The notes: generated by a model not told the origin, from the letters alone. A stretch of DNA of 39,079 nt from Halochromatium roseum (GCF_016653315.1 NZ_NHSH01000084.1:1-39079); one strand, 5' to 3'. Counted from the first letter of the stretch, positions 26,644-38,772 are shown. Made by a program: numbers and translations.

Positions 26644-27465
26644 ATGAACAACGTCGTCATCTCGATCGCAACCCTGATCGCCTACTTCGGCTCGGCCGCG
26701 CTCATCGGCTGGCGCCTGTTCACGCACCAACCGGATGCGAGCACCGCCAAGCTGCGCGGCGTCACGCTCGGCCTCGCCTACGCTGGGCTGACCCTCCACA
26801 CCTGGCTGCTGTATACCGTCATCTTCAGCCATGACACGCTGAATCTAGCGTTCTTCAATGCCCTGTCTCTGGCGGCCTGGACTGTCGTCGCCTCGCTGCT
26901 GCTGTCAAGCCTGACCAAGCCGATCGAGAATCTCGGCTTGGTGGTCCTGCCGCTCGCGGGCATCACGGTGCTGCTGGATATGCTCTACCCGAGCACGCCG
27001 TTCCTCGGCGAGTCCACCAGCTGGGTATTGAAGCTACACGTCCTGCTCTCAATGCTGGCCTACAGTCTGCTCACGCTGGCGAGCGTACAAGCCGTGCTGC
27101 TCTGGATTCAGGACGCCTATCTGCGTGGGCGCAAGCCCGGTGGCTTTGTCCGTGCGCTGCCGCCGCTGATGACCATGGAAGAGATGATGTTCGAGATGAT
27201 CGGCATCGGTTTCTTCCTACTCACCCTGGCGCTGCTGAGCGGCTTTGCGTTCCTCGAGAACATGTTCGCACAGCATCTAGTGCACAAAACCGTGCTCTCG
27301 GTGGTCGCCTGGCTGGTGTTCGGCGGGCTGCTGCTCGGTCGGCGTCTGTGGGGCTGGCGCGGTCGCAAGGCAATCTCCTGGACCCTCACCGGTTTCGGCA
27401 TCCTGATCCTCGCCTACTTTGGCTCCAAGCTGGTGCTCGAACTGATCCTTCATCAACCCGCCTGA
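26644..27465 (+). CDS. ypjD: CcsA/YpjD-like cytochrome c assembly family membrane protein
   Basis: This 273-residue inner-membrane protein has eight likely transmembrane helices. It matches the CcsA/ResC-type cytochrome c assembly family and specifically YpjD, the neighbour of ffh in many gammaproteobacteria. Visible features are the His in LKLHVLLSMLAYSLLTLASV (a family haem-linked position), the segment VQAVLLWIQDAYLRGRKPGG, and HKTVLSVVAWLVFG near the end. The WGxxG haem-handling motif of true CcsA is not obvious, so a haem role is uncertain. A strong terminator follows the stop (27482-27500). Confidence 0.92.
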   Translation: MNNVVISIATLIAYFGSAALIGWRLFTHQPDASTAKLRGVTLGLAYAGLTLHTWLLYTVIFSHDTLNLAFFNALSLAAWTVVASLLLSSLTKPIENLGLVVLPLAGITVLLDMLYPSTPFLGESTSWVLKLHVLLSMLAYSLLTLASVQAVLLWIQDAYLRGRKPGGFVRALPPLMTMEEMMFEMIGIGFFLLTLALLSGFAFLENMFAQHLVHKTVLSVVAWLVFGGLLLGRRLWGWRGRKAISWTLTGFGILILAYFGSKLVLELILHQPA

Positions 27466-27481
27466 ACCTCACCCCTTGATG

Positions 27482-27500
27482 AAACCGCTCCGGCGGTTTT
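27482..27500 (+). terminator. Rho-independent terminator after ypjD
   Basis: AAACCGC-TCCG-GCGGTTT is a perfect 7-bp stem with a 4-base loop, ending in TTTT. It begins 16 bases after the ypjD stop and fits a terminator on the plus strand. Confidence 0.8.
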
Positions 27501-27506
27501 ACTAAG

Positions 27507-27538
27507 CCTCAAACTCTTGAGGCCATTTCCGAAATGGC
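27507..27538. repeat. Two more perfect hairpins directly after the terminator
   Basis: CCTCAA-ACTC-TTGAGG (27507-27522) and GCCATTTC-C-GAAATGGC (27522-27538) follow the terminator with no gap beyond 6 bases. Both stems are perfect (6 and 8 bp). They could be terminators for the converging DUF2064 gene, whose stop is at 27606, or a REP-like cluster. Confidence 0.7.
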
Positions 27539-27605
27539 TTGTACCACAGGGCGCGGCAAAACAACTGCTGGCCTCTCAGGTCCCTGGAAATGGAGTATGA
27601 GATTT

Positions 27606-28235
27606 TCATTGGCGTAATAGGCGGTCAAGGAACACCAAGTCTTCCGGCTGGTCGATGTCAGCTAAGCTCGCTAATTCTGTCCATACCAGTCCAGCATCGC
27701 GCATCCGCTCCCGGGTAATCTGCGCAACTTGGGCCGTGCCCCAAGGCATCTTCGTAAACAGCAGGGGCAGCGCTGACAAGGCCTCTCGGCGCAGGCCAAG
27801 TAGCACATAGCCGCCATCCTCTGCCGGCCCCAACACCGCCCTCTGCCTGATCAGCGCCTGCAGTGCTTGCAGCAGATAGTCGGCGTCTAGGTCTGGGCAG
27901 TCGGTGCCGATCAGCAGCACCTGCTCCGCCCGCCCAAGAGCGCTCGCAGCGGCGGCTTGCAGTCGGGCGCCTAGATCAGCGCCGCGCTGGGCGTGCAAAT
28001 GCAACCGCAGGCGCTCGGCCAACTGCATAAACAGTGGGGGCGTCGTCTCAGGCGCGCACCAAAGCTCCACGGGTGCCAGGCGCGCATTGGTGACCCGCTC
28101 GAGAGTGTTGCACAAGAGGGCTTCGGCGAGTCGCGCCGCCCCCTCAGCACCGAGCGCCGGGATCAGGCGCGTCTTGCACTGGCCAGGCACAGGCGCCTTG
28201 GCAAAGACCAAAATGCGGGCATTTGGGAAACGCAT
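27606..28235 (-). CDS. DUF2064 / TIGR04282-type glycosyltransferase (arsenosugar cluster)
   Basis: This 209-residue GT-A-like nucleotidyl/glycosyl transferase of the DUF2064 family is named TIGR04282 in arsenosugar clusters. Signatures are ILVFAKAPVPGQCKTRLIPA (nucleotide-binding start), LIGTDCPDLDADYLLQALQ (DxD-like TDCPDLD) and LGPAEDGGYVLLGLRREAL. It is last of the minus-strand set arsS, kinase, DUF2064, which supports a role in adding or handling a sugar-arsenic moiety. The ATG at 28235 lies 85 bases after the kinase stop. The arsenic link is inference from family and neighbour. Confidence 0.88.
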   Translation of the reverse strand: MRFPNARILVFAKAPVPGQCKTRLIPALGAEGAARLAEALLCNTLERVTNARLAPVELWCAPETTPPLFMQLAERLRLHLHAQRGADLGARLQAAAASALGRAEQVLLIGTDCPDLDADYLLQALQALIRQRAVLGPAEDGGYVLLGLRREALSALPLLFTKMPWGTAQVAQITRERMRDAGLVWTELASLADIDQPEDLVFLDRLLRQ

Positions 28236-28320
28236 CAGCTCGGCTTTGCGTCAATCGACCAAAGCCGCGGCTGCGGCGAGCAAAACGCAGTCGTTTCGGT
28301 CAATCTGCCTGATATCGCCA

Positions 28321-31659
<3,339 letters not shown>

Positions 31660-31719
31660 TCAGGTTCCTCCGAGCGTCACGTCCGATTCGAATTCGGATT
31701 CGGCGCCGCAGCGCAAGCC

Positions 31720-32739
31720 CTAGGCAAGCGCTCCGCCGCAACTACTGCCCTGCCCAGCGGTACAACCGTAACAATGCTCACCGACCTGGATGGAACGCTC
31801 TCTGAGCAGCTCCGCTGAGGTCAGATCACGGAGATGTAGTCGCTTGCGCTGGTTCGGACTACCCGGGTTCGGGCTAACCGGACTCAGACGGTGAAGGTCG
31901 CCATCGCCTTGGCGCAGCGGCAGATCAAGCATCTGATTGAAGTCGCAGTCATAGATGTAGCCCTGCCAGTCGACGCTGATCAGGTCACGGCACATCACCG
32001 CCTCCAGGTTCGCCGCCTGATGCGCCGACTTCAACAGCCCCAGATAGTCGTCAAACTGCCGCGTCGATTGCAACCAGCTGCCAAAGCGGCGGATCGGCAT
32101 GTTCGCCAAGGTCAGCAGACGGTTGAACTCGATCCCATAGCGGGTCTTGAGTTCGCGCTTGTACTCGGCCTCAAGCGCGCACTGTGAAGGCGGCAAGCTG
32201 GCACCAGTCGGATTGTAGACCAAGCTGAGCAACAAGCGGCCGTCAGAACGACCATAGCCGCGCGCATTCAGCGCGCGCAGACCGCGCAGGCTGGCCTCAA
32301 AGGTGCCAGATCCGCGTTGCGCATCGACATTTTCCTGCAGATAGCAGGGCAAGGAGGCGATCACCTCGACCTCATGCTCGGCCAAGAAGTCGGCGAGATC
32401 CTCCTGCCCCGGCTCCTCTAGGATCGTCAGATTACAGCGATCCATCACCCGCATACCCAGCCCGCGCGCCGCGATCACCAGTGGCCGAAACACCTGATTC
32501 AACTCCGGCGCACCGCCGGTGATATCCAACAGGGTCAGGTCGCCACGCCGCAGAAAGCCCAGCAGTTCATCGAGCGTCTCAAGGCTCATCTCCTCGCTGC
32601 GCTTAGGGCCTGCATCCACATGGCAGTGCAGGCACGACTGGTTACACCGATAACCGAGATTCACTTGTAGCGTCGTCAGTCGACGGCGCCGGATCGGCGG
32701 AAAATCAGAGGGGAAGAGCAGCGGTTTTGAATCCAGCAC
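31720..32739 (-). CDS. arsS: ArsS-type radical SAM protein (arsenosugar biosynthesis)
   Basis: This 339-residue radical SAM enzyme has cluster cysteines in GYRCNQSCLHCHVDAGP (CxxxCxxC) and a C-terminal SPASM-like or auxiliary set in HCYGCTAGQGSSCGGALA. The segments LFPSDFPPIRRRRL and LLDITGGAPELNQVFRPL fit the ArsS family (TIGR04167), which builds dimethylarsinoyl sugars through radical addition of a deoxyadenosyl group. The start is GTG at 32739, with GGAG 6 bases upstream and the family-like MLDSKPLLFPSDF; the frame is open further, but that stretch looks non-coding. No arsM is in the window. It leads the kinase and DUF2064 genes (60 and 85-base gaps). Confidence 0.93.
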   Translation of the reverse strand: MLDSKPLLFPSDFPPIRRRRLTTLQVNLGYRCNQSCLHCHVDAGPKRSEEMSLETLDELLGFLRRGDLTLLDITGGAPELNQVFRPLVIAARGLGMRVMDRCNLTILEEPGQEDLADFLAEHEVEVIASLPCYLQENVDAQRGSGTFEASLRGLRALNARGYGRSDGRLLLSLVYNPTGASLPPSQCALEAEYKRELKTRYGIEFNRLLTLANMPIRRFGSWLQSTRQFDDYLGLLKSAHQAANLEAVMCRDLISVDWQGYIYDCDFNQMLDLPLRQGDGDLHRLSPVSPNPGSPNQRKRLHLRDLTSAELLRERSIQVGEHCYGCTAGQGSSCGGALA

Positions 32740-32884
32740 AAACAGCTCCGAGCGACGGCAAAAATTGACAGCAGACTGCTCACAAGATACGCCGGCAGTG
32801 GTAACATTCAAGCATGTCGCCGCCCGAGTCGTCGCCGTCTCAATCACCAGCAACCAAGGCGACACCATCAACCATCCTCAGATT

Positions 32885-33185
<301 letters not shown>

Positions 33186-33194
33186 TCCTCTTCT

Positions 33195-33419
33195 CTACAA
33201 CCACTTTTGAGCGTTAACTGACTGCACCTTGCTCTGATATAAGGCGAATAGGATGTCGACCTTGAGCCAGTCGATGCGGGTGATCTCGGCGACGTCATCG
33301 AGACGGACGGTGAGTCTGATCACGCCCTGCTTGAGCAGGCTGGCATAGGGGGTGCCATCGATGGGATTGGTGCCGATGTCGACCACGCGGATCGGCTCCT
33401 TGAGCTGCCAAGGCCGTGC
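33195..33419 (-). pseudogene. FkbM-family methyltransferase remnant with internal deletion
   Basis: Immediately after the MobB-fusion stop, in the same frame, the sequence reads LKEPIRVVDIGTNPIDGTPY, the start of an FkbM-like SAM methyltransferase (SAM motif VVDIGxNP). It then reads ASLLKQGVIRLT and jumps straight to RLDDVAEITRIDWLKVDI, a segment that normally lies more than 100 residues later in the family. The intervening core and the usual C-terminus are missing, and it ends at TAG (33195-33197). This pattern is an internally deleted pseudogene, only about 74 codons long. Confidence 0.6.
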
Positions 33420-34706
33420 TCACGGCACCTGATTGCGCACTGGGTTGTTCGCTGGCGCCAGCGATGTTCGATCTTGCGCGAGCAGCGCAATCTGCGCGGA
33501 GAGTTCCAGCGCCAGGCTGAGCCGATAGGCCTGGTTGATGTCTGCCGCCGCGGCATAGACGCCCTGCCCCGCGACTAGGCAGAGCGGATATTGATTAAGC
33601 GCCGCAGCGAGCTGAGGTGGCGCCAACACTGGCACCCGGCCAAACAGGCGCCGGCCTTGCTCATCGAGCGGCTCGAAGAAGCCCTGATTTGAGATTCGGT
33701 TCGCGTTGGCGGTCGATGTGTCATTGGACACGAAGCCGGAGTCCGGGCTCTGGTTTGGCGCCGGGCTCGGGCCTAGCCGCAAACTGAGCGCGATCGCCTG
33801 TGGTCCCTGGGTGCGCAGGATGGCATTGATCTCGGGCCGCTGGCGATAGAGTTCGCGATACAAGGCTGCATCCGCAGACAACTCAGCGTCCGCGCCGACC
33901 GCTTGCGGCAGCGGCGCTTCGAGCCCGCAGGCAATCAACGCGTCCGTCTGGCTCAGATCGCCGGGCTGGCCGTTTGGGCTGAACCTGCCGTTTGGGCTGA
34001 ACCAACCGCTCGGCCTAACCCAAGGGTCTGGGTTGATCCAACCGCTCGGGGTGATCCAAAACCGCCCGCCCGCGCGCACCGAGGCGTTGCCAAAGGCGGC
34101 GGCATTGGCCCAGCCACCCTGCCAGCGTTGCATGGCCGCGAGTAGCTCAGCACGCGGATCAGCGCTGATCCCGGCACCAGCGCGCGTCAACTCGGCGATG
34201 AACTCGACCAAGGCACCCAACTCCGACAGCGGCAGTTGCCTCGGATGCGGCGCGACCGGCAGCGGATCATCGCTGACCACGGCGACGATGCCCTGATCAT
34301 CCGGATAAAGCGGCGTCTTGCCGGTGGCGGCGCGAAACACCTCGATCTTGGGCACGGCTGCGGCGCGAAAGCCCTCGATCAGGAGCAGATCGAGACTCTC
34401 GGCATCGAAACGGGCACGCAGGCTATCGAGTCCGGCGGGATGATCCTCGGCGCGTTCGTTGGTGCGACTGAGCAGCGCCCAGTGCTCGCCGGAGACCAGC
34501 ATCACCTGGCGCGCACCGGCGGCGGCCACCTCGTAGCTATCCTTACCCGGCCGATCGAGCGCAAAGCCATGATGGGCGTGCTTGAGATAGCCGATGCGCA
34601 GCCCGCGCTGGCGCAGCAGCGGGACCAGTTTGCGCAATAAGGTGGTCTTGCCGCTGCCGCTGGGTGCGACAAAGCCGATCGCTGGAATCTGTCTGGCCTC
34701 AATCAT
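33420..34706 (-). CDS. MobB-type GTP-binding domain fused to a degenerate class II aldolase domain
   Basis: This protein has 428 residues. The first ~165 match MobB, the adaptor for molybdopterin-guanine dinucleotide synthesis: [20 protein letters not shown] (P-loop), [37 protein letters not shown] and VSDDPLPV. Residues about 200-425 fold like class II aldolase/adducin: [20 protein letters not shown], then [20 protein letters not shown] and [20 protein letters not shown]. The zinc-binding HxH, usually HTHSP, reads RTQGP here, and the later NHG is AGQG, so all three zinc His are gone. A pentameric 6-residue repeat (33966-34055) interrupts it. The ATG at 34706 has GAGGG upstream. Confidence 0.85.
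   Translation of the reverse strand: MIEARQIPAIGFVAPSGSGKTTLLRKLVPLLRQRGLRIGYLKHAHHGFALDRPGKDSYEVAAAGARQVMLVSGEHWALLSRTNERAEDHPAGLDSLRARFDAESLDLLLIEGFRAAAVPKIEVFRAATGKTPLYPDDQGIVAVVSDDPLPVAPHPRQLPLSELGALVEFIAELTRAGAGISADPRAELLAAMQRWQGGWANAAAFGNASVRAGGRFWITPSGWINPDPWVRPSGWFSPNGRFSPNGQPGDLSQTDALIACGLEAPLPQAVGADAELSADAALYRELYRQRPEINAILRTQGPQAIALSLRLGPSPAPNQSPDSGFVSNDTSTANANRISNQGFFEPLDEQGRRLFGRVPVLAPPQLAAALNQYPLCLVAGQGVYAAAADINQAYRLSLALELSAQIALLAQDRTSLAPANNPVRNQVP
33966..34055 (-). repeat. Five 18-bp units encoding a 6-residue repeat in the MobB fusion
   Basis: On the minus strand the units read ITPSGW (34038-34055), INPDPW (34020-34037), VRPSGW (34002-34019), FSPNGR (33984-34001) and FSPNGQ (33966-33983). 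The last two units are nearly identical at DNA level (17 of 18 bases). The first unit is the native aldolase ITPSG motif, so the array seems to have grown out of it by tandem duplication. Confidence 0.8.
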
Positions 34707-34710
34707 CACT

Positions 34711-34905
34711 GCCCTCTCGCAGCTGTGGTTGGCGTGCTCGTACTCAGTCAGCAGCCGTCTGCGCGGTTTGTGCGGTTTGCGCGCATCCGCAGCCTCTCGT
34801 CGCTGTTGTCGACGCGCTCGCACGCAGTCAGCAGCCGCCCGCGTGGTTTGCGCACCTCAGTGCCTCTCGCAGCTGTTGTTGATGCCGCCCGCAGCGGTCG
34901 CCTTG
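34711..34905 (+). repeat. Degenerate 70-81-bp tandem repeats between mobB fusion and ettA
   Basis: Units begin with gccctctcg or gcctctcg at 34711, 34792 and 34862 (periods 81 and 70) and share GCTGT(T/G)GTT, a cgctcg(c/t)ac-cagtcagcagccg block and gcg(c/t)ggtttgcg. The third unit is partial. No protein is convincingly encoded. They lie in the divergent promoter region of the fusion and ettA. Confidence 0.7.
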
Positions 34906-34970
34906 GACATTCTAGCGGAGAGTGGGCAGAATCTCGGGCTTTGCTCAGACCCAACCAAGAATCAAACGAG

Positions 34971-36638
34971 ATGGCGCAATACATCTACACCATGAACCGC
35001 GTCGGCAAGGTCGTGCCGCCGAAACGCGTGATCCTCCGCGACATCTCGCTGTCGTTCTTCCCCGGCGCCAAGATCGGCGTGCTCGGCCTCAATGGCGCCG
35101 GTAAGTCGACGCTGTTGCGCATCATGGCCGGTATCGACACCGAGATCGAGGGCGAGGCGCGGCCGCAGCCAGGCATCAAGATCGGCTATCTGTCGCAAGA
35201 GCCGCAGCTCGATGAGTCGAAGGACGTGCGCGGTAATGTCGAGGAGGCGGTGGCGCCGATCAAGCAGGCGCTGGAGCGGCTGGATGCGGTCTATGCCGCC
35301 TATGCCGAAGAAGATGCGGACTTCGATGCCCTGGCCAAGGAGCAGGCGGAGCTGGAAGATCTAATCGAGGCCACCGATGGCCATAACCTGGATCGCACCC
35401 TGGATCAGGCCGCTGACGCGCTGCGGCTGCCACCCTGGGACGCGGAGGTGAGCAAGCTCTCTGGCGGCGAGCGCCGCCGTGTCGCGCTCTGCCGGCTGCT
35501 GCTGTCGAAGCCGGATATGCTGCTGCTCGACGAGCCGACCAACCATCTCGATGCCGAATCGGTTGCTTGGCTGGAACGCTTCCTCAAGGACTACAGCGGC
35601 ACCGTGGTGGCGGTGACCCATGATCGCTACTTCCTCGATAACGTCGCCGGCTGGATTCTCGAGCTCGACCGCGGCCATGGCATCCCCTGGCAGGGCAATT
35701 ATTCGAGCTGGCTGGAGCAGAAGGAGAAACGTCTGGAGCAGGAAGAGAAGTCCGAGCAGGCGCGCATCAAGGCGATGAAGCACGAACTGGAATGGGTGCG
35801 CACCAATCCCAAGGGTCGCCAATCGAAGAGCAAGGCGCGTTTGGCACGCTTCGAGGAGCTGCAATCGCAGGAGTTCCAGAGCCGCAACGAGACCAACGAG
35901 ATCTATATCCCACCGGGTCCGCGCCTCGGCGATCTGGTGATCGAGGCCAACGGTCTGCGCAAGGCCTATGGCGATCGGTTGCTCTACGACGATCTCTCGT
36001 TCAACCTGCCCAAGGGCGGCATCGTCGGCGTGATCGGCCCGAACGGCGCCGGCAAGACCACGATGTTCCGCATCATCACCGGCCAGGAGCAGCCCGACGG
36101 CGGCGAGATGCGCGTCGGCGAGACGGTCGAGATCGCCTATGTCGATCAGAGCCGCGATGCCCTTGATGGCAAGAAGACGGTCTGGGAGGAGATCTCGGAT
36201 GGCCAGGACATCCTGGTGGTCGGCAAGTATGAGATGCCCTCGCGCGCCTATGTCAGCCGCTTTAACTTCAAGGGCTCGGATCAGCAGAAGCGCATTGGTG
36301 ACCTCTCCGGCGGTGAGCGCAACCGGGTGCATCTGGCCAAGCTGTTAAAAAGCGGCGGCAATCTGCTGCTGCTCGATGAGCCGACCAATGATCTGGATGT
36401 CGAGACCCTGCGCGCGCTGGAAGAGGCGGTGCTCAACTTCCCCGGCTGTGTGGTGGTGATCAGCCATGATCGCTGGTTCCTGGATCGCATCGCGACTCAT
36501 ATCCTTGCCTTTGAGGGCGACTCCAAGGTGACCTGGTTCGAGGGCAACTATGCGGACTATGAGGAGGATCGTCACCGGCGCTTGGGCACCGATGCCGATC
36601 AGCCGCATCGCATTCGTTATCGGCCGTTGAGCGCATGA
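34971..36638 (+). CDS. ettA: ABC-F protein EttA (energy-dependent translational throttle)
   Basis: At 555 residues it equals the Escherichia coli EttA length. Two ABC domains have Walker [10 protein letters not shown] and GPNGAGKTT, signatures [15 protein letters not shown] and [15 protein letters not shown], Walker [12 protein letters not shown] and [11 protein letters not shown], and the arm and linker region between them. EttA binds the ribosomal E site and couples translation initiation to the ATP/ADP ratio. The ATG at 34971 ([20 protein letters not shown]) is the family start; the frame extends upstream through the tandem repeats but that is not coding. The ribosome binding site is poor (ACGAG). 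Confidence 0.97.
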   Translation: MAQYIYTMNRVGKVVPPKRVILRDISLSFFPGAKIGVLGLNGAGKSTLLRIMAGIDTEIEGEARPQPGIKIGYLSQEPQLDESKDVRGNVEEAVAPIKQALERLDAVYAAYAEEDADFDALAKEQAELEDLIEATDGHNLDRTLDQAADALRLPPWDAEVSKLSGGERRRVALCRLLLSKPDMLLLDEPTNHLDAESVAWLERFLKDYSGTVVAVTHDRYFLDNVAGWILELDRGHGIPWQGNYSSWLEQKEKRLEQEEKSEQARIKAMKHELEWVRTNPKGRQSKSKARLARFEELQSQEFQSRNETNEIYIPPGPRLGDLVIEANGLRKAYGDRLLYDDLSFNLPKGGIVGVIGPNGAGKTTMFRIITGQEQPDGGEMRVGETVEIAYVDQSRDALDGKKTVWEEISDGQDILVVGKYEMPSRAYVSRFNFKGSDQQKRIGDLSGGERNRVHLAKLLKSGGNLLLLDEPTNDLDVETLRALEEAVLNFPGCVVVISHDRWFLDRIATHILAFEGDSKVTWFEGNYADYEEDRHRRLGTDADQPHRIRYRPLSA

Positions 36639-36724
36639 GGCGCGGCTTGTGGCGCGGCCTGTAGCGGAAACGCCGCACGCAAGGACGCTGGCGCCCTTCC
36701 CGCATGCCCGAGCCGCTCGAAAAC

Positions 36725-36772
36725 CACGCGATCCTCGGTGAGGACGACTGAGGATCGCGTGAGGATCGCGTG
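36725..36772 (+). repeat. Switchable hairpin after ettA: one arm, two direct-repeat partners
   Basis: The left arm CACGCGATCCTC (36725-36736) is exactly complementary to GAGGATCGCGTG at 36750-36761 and again at 36761-36772, two copies sharing one G. A third decayed copy follows (gagaatcctgtg). The arm can thus form either of two 12-bp stems. It lies about 90 bases after the ettA stop and has no T-run. Confidence 0.7.
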
Positions 36773-36843
36773 AGAATCCTGTGCGTCTTTTTGAAGCCTG
36801 CTAGTCTTATGGAACGGAAAATCTCGCCCCCAGAGGTGATCTG

Positions 36844-37518
36844 ATGCGGCATCTGTTACCTTTTTGTTGTGCGTCAGCGCTGTTCGCCGCCAGCCTGGAT
36901 GCCTTGGCGGTCGAGACCGCGCCGCGCATCTCGGACCGCGAGATCATCGAGTCGCTCACTCGACTGGAGGCCGGCCAAGCGAGCTTGGAGCGGCGATTGA
37001 CTGGATTGGAACAACGCATGGATCAGCGCTTTGCCGCCATGGAGAAAGACATGGACCAACGCTTTGGCGCTATGAAAAACGATATAGATCAGCGCTTTGG
37101 CGCCATGGAAAACGCCATGGATCAGCGCTTTGCCGCCATGGAAAACGCCATGGATCAGCGCTTTGCCGCCATGGAAAACGCCATGGATCAGCGCTTTGCC
37201 GCCATGGAAAACGTCATGGATCAGCGCTTTGCCGCGGTAGAAAAGCGCCTTGATAATCTCTTCGCGATGATGCTAACCATGTTCTCCGCGTTGGTCCTGC
37301 TGATCGTCTCGCTGTTCGGCTACATCGTTTGGGATCGTCGCACGGCGCTGCGTCCGCTTGAATCCCGCCTCGCCAGGCTCGAGCAGGATCTGGAACGCGA
37401 CCTGCAGCTGCGCCATGAAGAAGGCTCATTGCTGACTCGCCTGCTGAAGGCGTTGCGCGAGCTGGCTCGTGAGGATGAAAAGCTCGCCAATGTGCTGCGC
37501 AGCTTTTCGGTGCTCTAA
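36844..37518 (+). CDS. Membrane-anchored coiled-coil protein with 11-residue repeats
   Basis: This 224-residue protein has an N-terminal signal-like segment (LLPFCCASALFAASLDALAV), then seven tandem 11-residue repeats of the form MDQRFAAMENA (residues about 59-135). One strong transmembrane segment follows (MLTMFSALVLLIVSLFGYIV), and then a second helical region (ESRLARLEQDLERDLQLRHE, then KALRELAREDEKLA). The 11-residue period fits a hendecad coiled coil. I know no function. A good ribosome binding site (AGAGGTGAT) precedes the ATG. It may dimerise or trimerise and anchor a complex at the inner membrane. The DUF815 ATPase gene follows 69 bases later. Confidence 0.85.
   Translation: MRHLLPFCCASALFAASLDALAVETAPRISDREIIESLTRLEAGQASLERRLTGLEQRMDQRFAAMEKDMDQRFGAMKNDIDQRFGAMENAMDQRFAAMENAMDQRFAAMENAMDQRFAAMENVMDQRFAAVEKRLDNLFAMMLTMFSALVLLIVSLFGYIVWDRRTALRPLESRLARLEQDLERDLQLRHEEGSLLTRLLKALRELAREDEKLANVLRSFSVL
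37018..37248 (+). repeat. Seven 33-bp tandem units in the coiled-coil gene
   Basis: Units of exactly 33 bp begin at 37018, 37051, 37084, 37117, 37150, 37183 and 37216. The units at 37117 and 37150 are identical, and the 37183 unit differs by one base, showing recent expansion. Unit length is a multiple of 3, so copy number can change without a frameshift. Confidence 0.9.
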
Positions 37519-37587
37519 TCAGCGCGGCGAACGACCATAGCGCAGTCAGATCACGGCTGGTGACAGCCTGAATCCCTTTGGTGACTC

Positions 37588-38481
37588 ATGAGCGCCAACC
37601 TCGACCAACTCCTGTCCCGCATCGACGCCCTGCTCGACCGCGTCGAGCCCTGGCTGCCGGCGCCGACCGCGACCGACTGGAGCGCGGTCGCCTGGCGCTG
37701 GCGCAAGGATGGCGCCCAGGGACAACGCGGCGGCGGCTGGCTGGAGCCGATCCGCCGGCCGCATCCGCTACGGCTTGAGGACCTGCTCGGCATCGATGCG
37801 CAGCGCGCTGAGATCGACCGCAACACGCGGCAGTTCCTCGCCGGCGCCGGCGCCAACAATGTGCTGCTCTCAGGCTCGCGCGGCACCGGCAAGTCGTCGC
37901 TGATCAAGGCACTGCTGACGACCTATCAAGACCAAGGCCTGCGGCTGATCGAGGTCGACAAGGACGACCTCACCGACCTACCCGAGATCATCGAGCAGAT
38001 CGACGGCCGCAGCGAGCGCTTCATCCTCTACTGCGACGATCTCTCATTCGAGGCCTCGGAGTCCGGCTACAAGGCACTGAAGGCCGCGCTCGACGGCTCA
38101 CTCAGCGCCCCACCGGACAATCTGCTGATCTACGCCACCTCCAACCGCCGCCACCTACTGCCCGAGTATCAGCGCGATAATCAGGACGCGCGCATGATCG
38201 ACGGCGAGATCCATCAAGGCGAAGGGGTCGAGGAGAAGATCTCGCTCTCAGATCGATTCGGCATCTGGCTCTCGTTCTACCCGTTCAGCCAAGCCGAATA
38301 CCTCAGCGTTGTTCAGCACTGGCTTGCGCAGCTCGGCGCAACCAGCGCAGACCCTGCCGAGACTGAACGGCAGGCACTGCAGTGGGCATTGAGGCGCGGC
38401 TCGCGCAGCGGTCGCACCGCTTGGCAATTCGCCCGCGACTGGGCCGGGCGGAATGCCTACATCACGCGGCCCGCGAGCTGA
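37588..38481 (+). CDS. DUF815 AAA+ ATPase
   Basis: This 297-residue protein of the DUF815 (predicted AAA+) family has Walker A LLSGSRGTGKSSLIKALL near residue 96, Walker B ILYCDDLSFEASESGYKALK, and sensor or arginine regions YATSNRRHLLPEYQ and SDRFGIWLSFYPFSQAEYL. The N-terminal ~60 residues are family-variable (TDWSAVAWRWRKDG). DUF815 proteins are widespread and their substrates are unknown. The ATG at 37588 follows a short gap after the coiled-coil gene; co-transcription is possible. All ATPase residues appear intact. Confidence 0.93.
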   Translation: MSANLDQLLSRIDALLDRVEPWLPAPTATDWSAVAWRWRKDGAQGQRGGGWLEPIRRPHPLRLEDLLGIDAQRAEIDRNTRQFLAGAGANNVLLSGSRGTGKSSLIKALLTTYQDQGLRLIEVDKDDLTDLPEIIEQIDGRSERFILYCDDLSFEASESGYKALKAALDGSLSAPPDNLLIYATSNRRHLLPEYQRDNQDARMIDGEIHQGEGVEEKISLSDRFGIWLSFYPFSQAEYLSVVQHWLAQLGATSADPAETERQALQWALRRGSRSGRTAWQFARDWAGRNAYITRPAS

Positions 38482-38772
38482 GCGTCGCGGCGGAAATGGA
38501 CTATCGAGAAGCGAGCAACCATTTTGGACGGATGGACTGTGGAGGGTCTCGATGAATGCCGCGCGCAGGAGCAACTGCTCAGTCCTTGCCGCTGACCTGC
38601 GTGACGTGGCTCTTCGGGATAAGCATCGATGACCCGCGTAAAAACAAGCGGCTCTGCCGCGGAGTCGAACATCTCCTCGGGAGTCCGGTGCGGTAACGGT
38701 AACTATTTTGGCTCTTTGTGGGTTTTGAGGACATGCTAAGGTCAGGCGTCTGTCTCAACACGTGCTGTTCCG
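38482..38772 (+). other. Gene-free gap before an IS element
   Basis: I see no gene in this stretch. A short minus-strand ORF (38579-38761) is unconvincing. The insertion-sequence left end probably lies near 38700-38730, where the composition changes (ttggctctttgtgggtttt), but I could not see a matching right end because the window stops. Confidence 0.45.

Noticed and set aside
35361..36332. 323-codon minus-strand ORF opposite ettA
   Set aside because: It is fully antisense to ettA and matches no family I know; its composition is antisense-like.
37018..37248. 33-bp repeats as a possible CRISPR array
   Set aside because: Repeats are contiguous with no spacers and are in frame within a protein; they are coding tandem repeats.
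38579..38761. 60-codon minus-strand ORF before the IS1595 transposase
   Set aside because: Only its last 20 residues look at all protein-like, there is no recognisable family, and it probably crosses an IS boundary.
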